NCBI GenBank assembly: GCA_003427395.1
Contig: BFEA01000583.1
Location: 429,888 to 455,494 of the forward strand
Length of the DNA stretch: 25,607 nucleotides
Origin: Chara braunii
Taxonomy: Eukaryota; Streptophyta; Charophyceae; Charales; Characeae
Direction of reading: 5' to 3'
Positions 9,001 through 16,445 of the stretch are shown here, piece after piece; the stretch's first letter is position 1; the number at the start of each line of letters is the position of its first letter. Both the position numbers and the translations under genes were made by a program. The notes beneath the pieces were generated by a model, which had not been told where the DNA came from, searched no databases, and saw only the letters and a list, made by a program, of their open reading frames with translations.

Positions 9001-10301
9001 GAAAACAGATACAAGAGCAGAACGCAGATGTAGAGTGACGCGTGCACACGACAGCGGACAATACAACCCAAGGGACACGGGCACGTGTCGCAAGTTGAAT
9101 ACAGGGGAACACAATTGAATACAAACTTCCGGGTGATTTACAGTTTCAAATTTGAATGAAGATGAGCCCATTTGCTGTATGGGTTCTCCACATGGTCATC
9201 ATCGAATGACCTCAGCGACTTAACCCTTTCAGCGCATTTCGAACACGAGAGACGATGATGGGGAGGGCGGCAAGTGGGCCAGGAGACAGGTGTGGCAAGC
9301 AGTGCGGGCCAGCAGGCTGAGCGGAAGGGTTGTCAAGAGAGACGAACCAAAGAGGATTCCTGGAGAGCACCCAGGAGAGGTGAAATTGGACGGGCATATC
9401 GGGTCAATGTGAACCACAGCAGTCTGCGCGAAGCTCTGACCACAGCAGTTTGCGGGATGCTTCGACGACAACTTGCAGCTTCTCCACAAGCAATTTTGAG
9501 AACCTCTGGAAAGAGAGAGACAGACCATTGGAGCCGGCTTGCTTACTGCCCCCTCCGAAGAACTGATCACCCATGACACATCATCTGGCACGGAAGGAGA
9601 AATCCACACGGTGACAAATTTAGGCATGCTAGGGTGGGTAAATTCCCCCCTTCCTCGTTCCTACCTCCCACATCTCTCCGGTTAGGCATCTCCCATCCTG
9701 AACAAATTAGGCTCCCTGCCTTGCTTGAATTGAGATTGACAGAACCCATAGCGGCAGGAGAATAAATGGAGGCATACTCTAAATATACAGAATCTACTGA
9801 TCACGCACATAGCGGATGCTTATTTACAACAGGCAATATATTGCATCACAACCAACCCTGGCCGTCCCACACATGAGCAATCACCAGTTCTCCTTCCTTG
9901 TCCTTTCCTTCTCAATGATGTACTTCCCTTCTTTATACTTCTGATTTTCCACGTAAGCTTGCTCCTGCCAACCATCCCAACGCCACAGGTTACAGCAGAG
10001 CCAATCAGCAATCCCCACCAGCAACCAACCGGCAGGAAGTCAACCGTCCCATTCATCAACAACCAACCAATCAATCAGGAGCCAGTTCTTGCCAGCCATC
10101 GACGGCCATTTACTCAACCAATCAGCACACATGCACAACCATAACTAAGGTGAGAGGCATCTTTCCACCGCACAAGACAAGATTCATGCAGGACGCGCAC
10201 ACAAACAGGTTGCACCTCGGAAGCAGCAGGAAACCAGCCATCAACCATCATCGAGTCAACAATCAGCAACGTCCACACCCACCCCACCATCACCTATTAA
10301 C
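9001..10301. other. No gene recognised
   Basis: Open frames up to 132 codons on the minus strand (9229-9627) are Ser/Pro/Leu/Cys-rich and match nothing known. CAACCAACC-type words cluster at about 9966-10080 without forming a regular tandem array. Confidence 0.5.
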
Positions 10302-10411
10302 TACCGTCTTCACCCGAATAGAGCGCCCAGTAATTATCGCTGTATCTGGAACGGAAGTTGCCCCACATACAGCTATAATGACCGGGCATTTCAATTCGGG
10401 TGAGGACGGTA
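10302..10411. mobile_element. MITE-like foldback element, 48/49-bp arms
   Basis: The left arm (10302-10349, TACCGTCTTCACCCGAAT onward) and right arm (10363-10411, ending ATTCGGGTGAGGACGGTA) are reverse complements at roughly four of five positions, with a 13-base centre. The outer 16 bp match at all but one position. Both ends have TA at the boundary (TACCGTC and GACGGTA), compatible with TA target use. It has no coding capacity. Confidence 0.7.
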
Positions 10412-10870
10412 TATCCCCAATCGAGTCCCATGAGTTGAAAACATGACTAGAGTGTGTGAAAACCCTGCAGGTTGCCCGAAGAGAGGATCTAGTGCAAAAC
10501 GAGCGCAAGAAGATTCCACCCAGGACGGATACACGTGCAAGGCGCCTTGCACTCGCACCCTCACACAGACATCATGAACACGCACAATCCCAGTGTACCT
10601 CTATCTTTCGCACAAAAAAAAAAAACTTTAGCCTGTAGGACTAGCGTTGGCCTGCAAACCAAAACAACGACAACCGCGTTACGTTTGCACCATCACAAAG
10701 AATATCACCCCAAGTATTCACTAAATAACCTATAGCCTGTTTAAGACATACGACCAGAATAAATGAAAGAATAGAGAGAAAAGAAACCCGACCCACTGCG
10801 TGAGGACGAGGGACACATTCCCCACTGCATCTAACACACCAGTAACCCATGCCCAACGATTTCCATAATT
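10412..10870. other. No feature recognised
   Basis: Unremarkable sequence with an A run at 10613-10624. No coding, RNA or repeat signature. Confidence 0.5.
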
Positions 10871-11064
10871 GCACCTGCCAGGCGAACAAATCATACACAG
10901 GCCAAGTTTTTCGCATGTGTACCCGACCATCAGATGATTGCATCTGACAGGCCAGTGACGCATACACATTCAAACAGAAGACTTCCGCCGTCTGCCTTCT
11001 TCATCTGACAGGTCAACAACCTGTACGCACTGAAAAACAAAACATTTCTAGCTTCTGCATTCTT
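10871..11064. repeat. Diverged tandem repeat, about 62-69 bp x 3
   Basis: Units begin at 10871 (GCACCTGCCAGGCGAACAAA), 10940 (GCATCTGACAGGCCAGTGAC) and 11002 (CATCTGACAGGTCAACAACC). The last two also share the unit end (TCTGCCTTCTT versus TCTGCATTCTT). The first is more diverged. Confidence 0.55.
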
Positions 11065-11742
11065 CAGTGTCCGCGGTTCGAAGGTGGTGGACTCTGCTAC
11101 TACGTTGTTGAAGCAGCGTGATACGAGACTTACAAAGGCCAGACAAAGACCGGACAAACCCTTGCCGCTTCCACATTCCCTCCGGGACATCCACCATCCG
11201 CCCCTCCTTGCAAGAAGAGACCTCCACTCAGAGGAACAGCAATGGTGTATGTTCGAACAAGTGTGGACTCTCTAACACACAGAATGGGAGACGGCCGAAC
11301 ACCAGCAAGGTAGGACTACTGTTTTTTATACAAAAAGAAGAAAAAAAGCTAGGACAACTGGAGAGCAAGCTCCCTGCATCTTCATAGCGGGAATAGTGAG
11401 TACAAAGCGTCTTCTTTTCATATTTTTACAAATTTCAGCAACTTTCTTCCCTAGTTCACAACCACCTTCTTCAGCCATTCCCGTATAATTAATGCTGGAT
11501 GCAAACTCACATATTTCCAGCCCAATACAGCACCGCACACCGCGCAGTATATGTCCGCAACCGTGTGCAAGCCGGTCAGCAGCAGCCTCTCTTCCTTCGG
11601 CCCCAGCGTAATGTTAACCCTGCATTAGACAGAATGTGGTCAGAAAATGAGGGAACACCCCCACAAAAGGGAAGTCAGATACACAATGCGGAGGAGGGGT
11701 TGAAACGACGCTGCTTCAACCGTCACACAGAAAATGAAAAAC
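11065..11742. other. No feature recognised
   Basis: No convincing open frame, RNA gene or repeat. There is a short A-rich patch at about 11330-11347. Confidence 0.45.
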
Positions 11743-12260
11743 AGGACCAAATACAACAACAAACAGCACCTGCCAATACATACCCAGAGATGTTACTTGG
11801 CTTATCGATCTTATTACCAGAAGCAATGGAGGCAGACCATTTAACAGTAGGTGTGTAGTCATTGACCGAGTTTTGATGCGTGCCTGCCAAGTAGGTGGTG
11901 CATCAGTGGGCTGGTTTCGCACAGATATATATATGTTAGTTACTCCGGCTGTCTGCGTCCATACCACCCAGCCTCAGGCCAGACATTCAGCATACCCCCC
12001 TAGGACCAAATACAACAACAAACAGCACCTGCCAATACATACCCAGAGATGTTAATTGGCTTATCGATCTTATTACCAGAAGCAATGGAGGCGGACCATT
12101 TAAAAGTAGGTGTGTAGTCATTGACCGAGTTTTGATGCGTGCCTCCCAAGTAGGTGGTGCATCAGTGGGCTGGTTACGCACAGATATATATATGTTAGTT
12201 ACTCCGGCTGTCTGCGTCCATACCACCCAGCCTCAGGCCAGACATTCAGCATACCCCCCT
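11743..12260. repeat. 259-bp tandem duplication, about 98% identical
   Basis: 11743-12001 and 12002-12260 align end to end with about five single-base differences (for example GTTACTTGG versus GTTAATTGG). Each begins AGGACCAAATACAACAACAA and ends in CAGCATACCCCCCT. Low divergence indicates a fairly recent duplication. Both copies carry a short ATATATATG stretch. Confidence 0.9.
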
Positions 12261-12400
12261 AACGTTAGCCAGATGACAGTGACACGGATTTGAACCCATG
12301 ATCTGTTTACTTGCAGCTACTGGCAGCCTCACAGCAAACATTCAGCATACCACCCTAATGTTAGCCAGATGACAAGGATTTGAACCTATGATCTGTTATA
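12243..12400 (-). repeat. 96-bp repeat pair carrying B-box-like motifs
   Basis: CATTCAGCATACC...CCTAA.GTTAGCCAGATGAC recurs at 12243 and 12339. On the minus strand each unit contains a tRNA-promoter B-box-like word: GGGTTCAAATCC at 12286-12297 and AGGTTCAAATCC at 12376-12387. I find no convincing A box at the right distance, so these may be remains of a tRNA-derived SINE head or coincidence. Confidence 0.4.
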
Positions 12401-12482
12401 TTTCATTTGCAGTCACCAGTAGCATGTACGCATTCCTCTTTTTGCTTCCTGAAGGGGGGGCAGCCTTTTAGCAATAGCCAGG

Positions 12483-12621
12483 TCAGCACGACGATATTTG
12501 AACGAACGATTATCCACTTTTTCGCAGCTCCATGTGTGTACCATTCCGCAACCTGAGTCCATGTAAGGTTGACTTTCATCAACAGAATTTCACTTCAGCA
12601 CGACGATATTTGAACGAACGA
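12483..12621. repeat. 27-bp direct repeat, 112 bp apart
   Basis: A 27-base word starting TCAGCACGACGATATTTGAA is identical at 12483-12509 and 12595-12621. It could be a duplicated segment or the target-site duplication of an 85-bp insertion. Nothing diagnostic lies between. Confidence 0.6.
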
Positions 12622-12708
12622 ATGCCTACTACAGTGCGTAATGCCACCGTTGGTGGAACTCCAACAAAACAGTATATCATATACCCCCATTTTCTGCCAT
12701 TTTCTTGC

Positions 12709-12845
12709 TTTCTGCCTATGGTTCACCAGGAAGTTCTCAATGACTATATATCGTCATAGAGAGCTGTGCGGCAAGTAACAGGCAGAAAGCGAGAAAAGCA
12801 CAAGAAACAGAGGGCCTGTGACAAACTGTTTCGGCGGAGTTTATA
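12709..12845. mobile_element. Hammerhead-family pair, tail-to-tail, truncated
   Basis: A plus-oriented 3' end (12709-12744, TCTGCCTATGGTTCACC, then TTCTCAATGAC) meets a minus-oriented copy (from 12751: CGTCATAGAGAGCTG, then GGCAGAAAGCGAG) across a TATATAT spacer. The minus copy continues to CTGTGACAAACTGTTTCGG and stops inside ribozyme stem II at about 12840, a 5' truncation on the sense strand. The two arms form an inverted repeat. Confidence 0.7.
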
Positions 12846-13648
12846 TATTGTAACACATCTATGGACGAAAAGAGCACACTTCGCAAAACAAAAAATGAAA
12901 ACATACAAGACAAAACAAGAGGAGCAGACTGAAACCCTTCCTTTGCCTCTTCCTCTTGATTACTTCTTTTCGCTCCCCCTTTACTGTGCATCTCACGTCC
13001 AAGGCTCACCATATGACGAAGTTTGAGAGCTGCCCACATCTTCGTGTGCCATAACAGCCCACTTCTACTGTGAAGAGGAGGCAGGAAAAAGGAAGAGAGG
13101 ATGAACAGAGAGAAAAGATGGAAAGCAGACAAAGCAACGGAACACAAAGGGAAATTAAGTAAGGAGTGTGGAAGGGAAGGCAAACATACTGAAGGAGAAG
13201 ACACAGCTCAGGACAGGATCTGTCTTGGACGACAGAGGGAACATAAGGATGAGATGGACAGGGACATATGAAGTGTAGCTGAGCACTCTCAGTACAACAA
13301 TTCCCAGAGCGGTTGGCACTAAGCATGGCTGCCAAACACTCCCAAGAAACGGCATACCAACTGCAGGCCAGCATGAAGGAAGAACGGGCACCACTAAGCA
13401 CCACGCATTCAGTGTAGCGCCCATGGCCACAAAATGGACATATAGCGTCAGGACACGGAATGCGCCTGCAGTCCGGAACGGAGTAACAGTCCTATGCACA
13501 CATGGATGCAGAAGCTGTGCCAGCCAAAGGAGAAGGTTGATACACGGTCCTGCTGCAGCACAGGGGCAGAGAAATGATGTTTAACACAAAAGAGTGAGCG
13601 GACTGCTTGCTGTGGCAAAATCGTTTACATACACACATATATACAAGA
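12846..13648. other. No gene recognised
   Basis: Minus-strand frames of 114-155 codons overlap here in different frames. They are Leu/Ser/Cys-rich translations of AG-rich plus-strand DNA, without recognisable domains. I treat them as chance frames. Confidence 0.45.
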
Positions 13649-13854
13649 GGGCAACAGACGAGGGGCTGTGACAGACTTCTTCATCGAAGTTTCACCGACT
13701 TGTCAGGAAGCTGAACCCTCTACAGTCTGCAGAGTCCCCTAACCGATGATACTGTAAGTGATAATCCACCTTAAACCCAGTTGCAGTAAAGCATCAACGA
13801 CTGCCCGACACCTGATACCCTGAGGTGGGCACCAACTTCTGCCTGCAAGGTACC
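13649..13854 (-). mobile_element. Hammerhead-family retroposon, copy C
   Basis: Starting at AACAGACGAGGGGCTGTGAC it runs through the ribozyme, GTGATAATCCACCTTAAA, AAGCATCAACGACTG, CTGATACCCTGAGGTGGGCA and ends at GGTACC. The usual 3' end (CGGTAAACCGTAGGC) is missing, replaced by an unrelated AT-rich flank. A head-to-head junction with a plus-oriented copy follows immediately. Confidence 0.75.
13672..13729 (-). ncRNA. Hammerhead ribozyme, degenerate (copy C)
   Basis: The minus strand retains stem III (CAGACUG with AAGUCUG, six pairs), the GUA cleavage triplet, stem I (GAGG/CUUC, one G-U pair) and stem II (GUCGG with UCGAU, through wobble pairs). The core is damaged: CUGACAA replaces CUGAUGA and GAAG replaces GAAA. 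It was probably functional in an ancestor and is inactive now. Confidence 0.75.
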
Positions 13855-14096
13855 TACATATCATGGGGTGTGAACCTGTAGAGTTTTTCATCTGGTGTGC
13901 CTGAGTGATAGTCTGCTTTGACTTTTGTCATTCTTTAGAGAGCAAATAGCAAGCCTCTCTGCTGGATCTAGATGTGTTTGGCGTAGAGTTTAGCACTCTG
14001 TAAGCAGATCTAGAATTTAGTCCTTTGCAGGGTATCAGCTGCCGCACAGTCTTTGATGCTTAACCACAACTGGGGTTAAGGTGAATTTTCACTTAC

Positions 14097-14557
14097 TACG
14101 CTTGAAACTTGAGAAATCAAGAGCTCATCACCACTGCACTAACTCTTGACGCGGCAGTGTGAAATCTCATTCAAGAGCTGTCAGATACACTCTCGAAAGC
14201 GCCAAGAGTGCATCATCGCTGCATTAACTTTGGATCGGAGCTCTCAATCTTGTGCTTCAAGAGCTGTCAGAAACCACCCTCGTCTCAAACTTGATGGTTC
14301 CACAGTGCCCGCCTGCAAGACGGGTTTTTCTCAGGGGAGGCAGCACCGACCCTTCATGCGGTTGAAGATGTCTAGAGCGTGTCTCCTGTCTCGGCGGACA
14401 AACATGGTGGCGCTGTCCTGTAGTGTCAAAGACTCGACTTCCTTTCAAGTAAGTCGAGAGTAAGCGCAGGGCCAACAGCAATTCTGGCCATTTTAAGAGT
14501 CTGAACTCTCAAAGGACTCTTGAATATTTTCGGGAGTTAAAAAGTGCAGCGAGGCCC
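14097..14557. mobile_element. About 460-bp insertion nested in copy D
   Basis: In other copies CACTTACAGTATCAT is continuous; here it is split between 14096 and 14558, so this block was inserted later. It contains two diverged 85-bp direct repeats near its left end, has no long open frame of recognisable type and no obvious terminal repeats or target duplication. Its class is unknown. Confidence 0.55.
14118..14284. repeat. Two diverged 85-bp direct repeats inside the insertion
   Basis: CAAGAGCTCATCACCACTGC at 14118 corresponds to CAAGAGTGCATCATCGCTGC at 14203. Each unit later carries TTCAAGAGCTGTCAGA, followed by an AC-rich stretch and CTCG. Confidence 0.6.
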
Positions 14558-14591
14558 AGTATCATTGCTTTGGAGAAGTTAGGAGACTCTG

Positions 14592-14649
14592 CAGACCGTA
14601 GAGGGTTCAACCTCCTGATGAGTCGGTGAAACTCCGACAAAACAGTCTG
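14592..14649 (+). ncRNA. Hammerhead ribozyme, complete geometry, G12 mutated (copy D)
   Basis: Stem III is 14592-14598 with 14643-14649 (six of seven pairs, one C-A mismatch). The cleavage triplet is GUA at 14598-14600, with predicted cleavage after 14600. Stem I is GAGG 14601-14604 with CCUC 14611-14614; core CUGAUGA is 14615-14621; stem II is GUCGG 14622-14626 with CCGAC 14634-14638 and loop UGAAACU. The GAAA box reads AAAA at 14639-14642, so catalytic G12 is A and cleavage should be abolished. This is the best-preserved fold in the window and identifies a type III hammerhead. Confidence 0.85.
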
Positions 14650-14744
14650 TCACAGCCCCTTGTTTGTTGTCCTCTTCTCGCTCCCTGCCTACAGTTAGGG
14701 CAGTTCTCTTCAAAGATATACATATATTTATATATACATATATA

Positions 14745-14794
14745 GTCAAACAGAGCTGCCTGGTAAACCGTAGGCAGAGAGGGAGAAGAGGACA
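14745..14794 (-). mobile_element. Hammerhead-family 3'-end fragment
   Basis: TAGTCAAACAGAGCTGCC to GGGAGAAGAGGAC on the plus strand is the family's 3' terminal 50 bases on the minus strand. It faces copy D tail to tail across an AT-rich spacer and is cut off after GAGGAC, a severe 5' truncation. Confidence 0.7.
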
Positions 14795-14832
14795 TACACA
14801 TAAAATTAAAAAACATAAATATTAAATATATA

Positions 14833-14910
14833 TGTCACAGCCCCTTGTCTGTTGTCCTCTTCTCCCTCTCTGCCTACATTTTACCTGGCAGTTCCGTTTG
14901 CCGATGTATA
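14833..14910 (+). mobile_element. Hammerhead-family 3'-end fragment, plus orientation
   Basis: TGTCACAGCCCCTTGTCTGT through CTCTCTGCCTAC to CAGTTCCGTTTGCCGATGTA is the 3' third of the element without a ribozyme. It stands tail to tail with copy E and so gives a long inverted repeat. Confidence 0.7.
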
Positions 14911-15180
14911 TGATCATAGAGAACTGCCCAGTGAACCGTAGGCAGAGAGGGAGAAGAGGACAAAAAACAGAGGGCTGGCACAGACTGTTTTGTCGGAGTT
15001 TCACCAACCCATCAGGAGGCTGAACCTCTCTGCCTGCAGGGTCCCCGAACTGATGATATTTCAAGTGATAATCCACCCTCCCATAGATGTGATTAAGCAT
15101 CATGATAATCCACCCTACCATAGATGTGATAAAGCATCAATGACTGCCCCACAACTGATAGCCTGCAAGAACTGAATTCT
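14911..15180 (-). mobile_element. Hammerhead-family retroposon, copy E
   Basis: It starts GAGAACTGCCCAGTGAACCG and runs through the ribozyme and TGATATTTCAAGTGATAATC to a region where CATGATAATCCACCCTACCA duplicates the preceding unit. It ends near CAACTGATAGCCTGCAAG. Relative to the other copies the 5' part is shortened. Confidence 0.7.
14981..15035 (-). ncRNA. Hammerhead ribozyme, degenerate (copy E)
   Basis: The minus strand reads GAGG UUCAG CCUC (stem I), CUGAUGG (A9 changed), stem II GUUGG/CCGAC with one wobble, AAAA in place of GAAA, and CAGUCUG. The cleavage-site strand of stem III has diverged and the GUA triplet is lost. Inactive. Confidence 0.7.
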
Positions 15181-15190
15181 TAATCCGCTT

Positions 15191-15475
15191 ATATATTGTC
15201 ACAAACAGAACTGCCCGGTAAACCGTAGGCAGAGAGAGAGAAGAGGACAACAAACGAGGGGCTGTGACAAACTGTTTCGTCGTCAAATAGAACTGCCCGG
15301 TAAACCGTAGGCAGAGGGAGAAGAGGACAACAAACGAGGGGCTGTGACAAACTGTTTCATCGGAGTTTCACCGACTATATCGTCATAAATAGAACTGCCC
15401 GGTAAACCGTAGGCAGAGAGAGAGAAGAGGACAACAAACGAGGGGCTGTGACATATATATCGTCAAATAGATATA
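15191..15475 (-). mobile_element. Tandem head-to-tail 5'-truncated hammerhead-family units (F, G, H)
   Basis: Three copies begin with the same 3' end, AGAACTGCCCGGTAAACCGT at 15207, 15289 and 15391. They stop at different points: F at CTGTTTCGTC, inside the ribozyme, G at TTTCACCGAC, in stem II, and H at CTGTGACA, before the ribozyme. Each is followed by (TA)n-CGTCA and the next copy. A fixed 3' end with variable 5' ends is the mark of target-primed retroposition, each unit landing in or next to the AT tail of another. Confidence 0.75.
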
Positions 15476-15666
15476 TATATCGTCACAGAGAACTGCCCAG
15501 TGAACCATAGAGGGGGGGGGGAGAAGAGGACCACAAACAAGCGACTGTGACAGACTGTTTCGTCCAAATTTAATCAACTCGTCAAAACGCTGAACCCTCT
15601 ACAATCTGCAGAGTCCAAATTTCACCGACTCATCAAGAGGCTGAACCCTCTACAGTCTGCAGAGTC
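15476..15666 (-). mobile_element. Hammerhead-family copy I with partial ribozyme duplication
   Basis: It follows a TATATATATCGTCACAGAG tail. It carries a diverged 3' end with a GGGGGGGGGG run, one ribozyme (15551-15608), and then directly a second partial ribozyme segment (15613-15666, CGACTCATCAAGAGGCTGAA to CAGAGTCC). It appears to have arisen by local duplication. Confidence 0.65.
15551..15608 (-). ncRNA. Hammerhead ribozyme, degenerate (copy I)
   Basis: The minus strand keeps GAAAC, stem III (CAGAUUG with CAGUCUG, one U-G pair) and the GUA triplet before GAGGGUUCAG. The core reads UUGACGA instead of CUGAUGA, and stems I and II are disrupted. Confidence 0.65.
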
Positions 15667-15754
15667 CAATATACTGTCTCGTGATATATACCGTCAACCA
15701 GAGCTGCCCTGTAAACCGTAGGCAGAGAGGGAGAAGAGGAAAGAGGAGCTCCTA

Positions 15755-15812
15755 TAGATTGTTCTGTCAGAGTTTCACCAACTCATCAGGAGGCTGAACC
15801 CTCTACAGTCTG
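15755..15812 (-). ncRNA. Hammerhead ribozyme, degenerate (copy J)
   Basis: The minus strand keeps the GUA triplet, stem I GAGG/CCUC, a perfect CUGAUGA and stem II GUUGG/CUGAC (with wobbles). The GAAA box reads AGAA and stem III has two mismatches, so it should be inactive. Confidence 0.75.
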
Positions 15813-15884
15813 CAGAGTCTCCTAACTCGTGATACTGAGAGTGATAATCTCCTAACCGATGATTCTGAGAGCGATAATCCACTT

Positions 15885-16012
15885 TAACCCCGGTTGCAGT
15901 TAAGCATCATCCACCTTCACCCCGGTTGCAGTTTAGCATCATCCACCTTTACCCCGGTTGCAGTTAAGCATCATCCACCTTAACCCCGGTTGCAGTTAAG
16001 CATCAACAACTG
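15885..16012. repeat. 32-bp minisatellite x 4 inside copy J
   Basis: CCCCGGTTGCAG begins at 15888, 15920, 15952 and 15984, an exact 32-base period. Units read TTAACCCCGGTTGCAGTTAA then GCATCATCCACC. Other copies have a single unit, so the array expanded in this copy. Confidence 0.9.
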
Positions 16013-16167
16013 CCCGATAACTGATACCGTGAGATGGGCACCAACCACTGCCCTCAAGGTACCTGTAATGAAAACCAAAGCAGACCGTCACTCACCCACA
16101 CCAGACGAAAACCTCTACATACATACATATATATGTTATGTTTAACAGTATATGTGAGTCGTCAAAC

Positions 16168-16218
16168 TCTCCCTCTCTGCCTGCGGTTTACCGGGCAGTT
16201 CTGTTTCACGATACATAC
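16168..16218 (+). mobile_element. Hammerhead-family 3'-end fragment, plus orientation
   Basis: CTCTCCCTCTCTGCCTGCGG, TTTACCGGGCAGTTCTGTTT and CACGATACATAC are the element's last 50 bases without the ribozyme: a strongly 5'-truncated copy. Confidence 0.7.
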
Positions 16219-16241
16219 GTTTGGGTGCGTTGTCATGTTCA

Positions 16242-16407
16242 ACCACCAGTACCTTTGTCGGTTCGAAAATACTCGGCCTCCGACCTTTCCGGAGGCTGAA
16301 ACGAAACGACGGCCGCCGATCAGATTGATCAACGTCGGGTTCGGCCTCCTGAAAGTTCGGGTACTGGCCAGGACTTGTCGAAACCGGACGCCAAAGGTAC
16401 TGGTGGT
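16242..16407. mobile_element. MITE with perfect 16-bp terminal inverted repeats
   Basis: ACCACCAGTACCTTTG at 16242-16257 is the exact reverse complement of 16392-16407. The 166-bp element has no coding capacity and includes an internal hairpin, CGGCCTCCGA...TCCGGAGGC. No target duplication is obvious. The CACCAGTACC word recurs at about 25391-25400 beside another inverted repeat, suggesting a related family. Confidence 0.75.
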
Positions 16408-16445
16408 CACCCAGCCAACTCCACAAAAAAAACACTTGACCGTCC

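Larger units (their letters stand above)
13855..14720 (+). mobile_element. Hammerhead-family retroposon, copy D, interrupted
   Basis: It is plus-oriented. The 5' region (GGGGTGTGAACCTGTAGAG, CATCTGGTGTGCCTGAGTGA, GTCTGCTTTGACTTTTGTCA) is followed by about 95 foreign bases (13931-14025). Then come GGGTATCAGCTGC and GATGCTTAACCACAACTGG to CACTTAC at 14096. A second insertion occupies 14097-14557, after which the element resumes at AGTATCATTG with the ribozyme and the 3' end. It ends in an ATACATATATTTATATATA tail facing a minus-oriented copy. Confidence 0.7.
15682..16116 (-). mobile_element. Hammerhead-family retroposon, copy J, longest
   Basis: It contains the full set of blocks: AT tail, GTAAACCGTAGGCAGAGAGG, ribozyme, GTGATAATC, an expanded CCCCGGTTGCAGTTAAGCAT array, CTGATACC, CACTGCCCTCAAGGTACC, CAAAGCAGAC and CACACCAGACGAAAACCTCT. 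At about 435 bp it is the longest copy and best defines the element's 5' extent. Confidence 0.75.

Noticed and set aside
9229-9627. Minus-strand 132-codon frame
   Set aside because: No domain, no splice context and Ser/Pro/Leu-biased; cannot be separated from chance.
11083-11100. B-box-like GGTTCGAAGG near 11078
   Set aside because: It departs from the B-box consensus at its end and has no A box or tRNA-like context.
13006-13404. Minus-strand frames of 114-155 codons overlapping one another
   Set aside because: Several frames are open over the same AG-rich DNA and all give low-information Leu/Ser/Cys translations.
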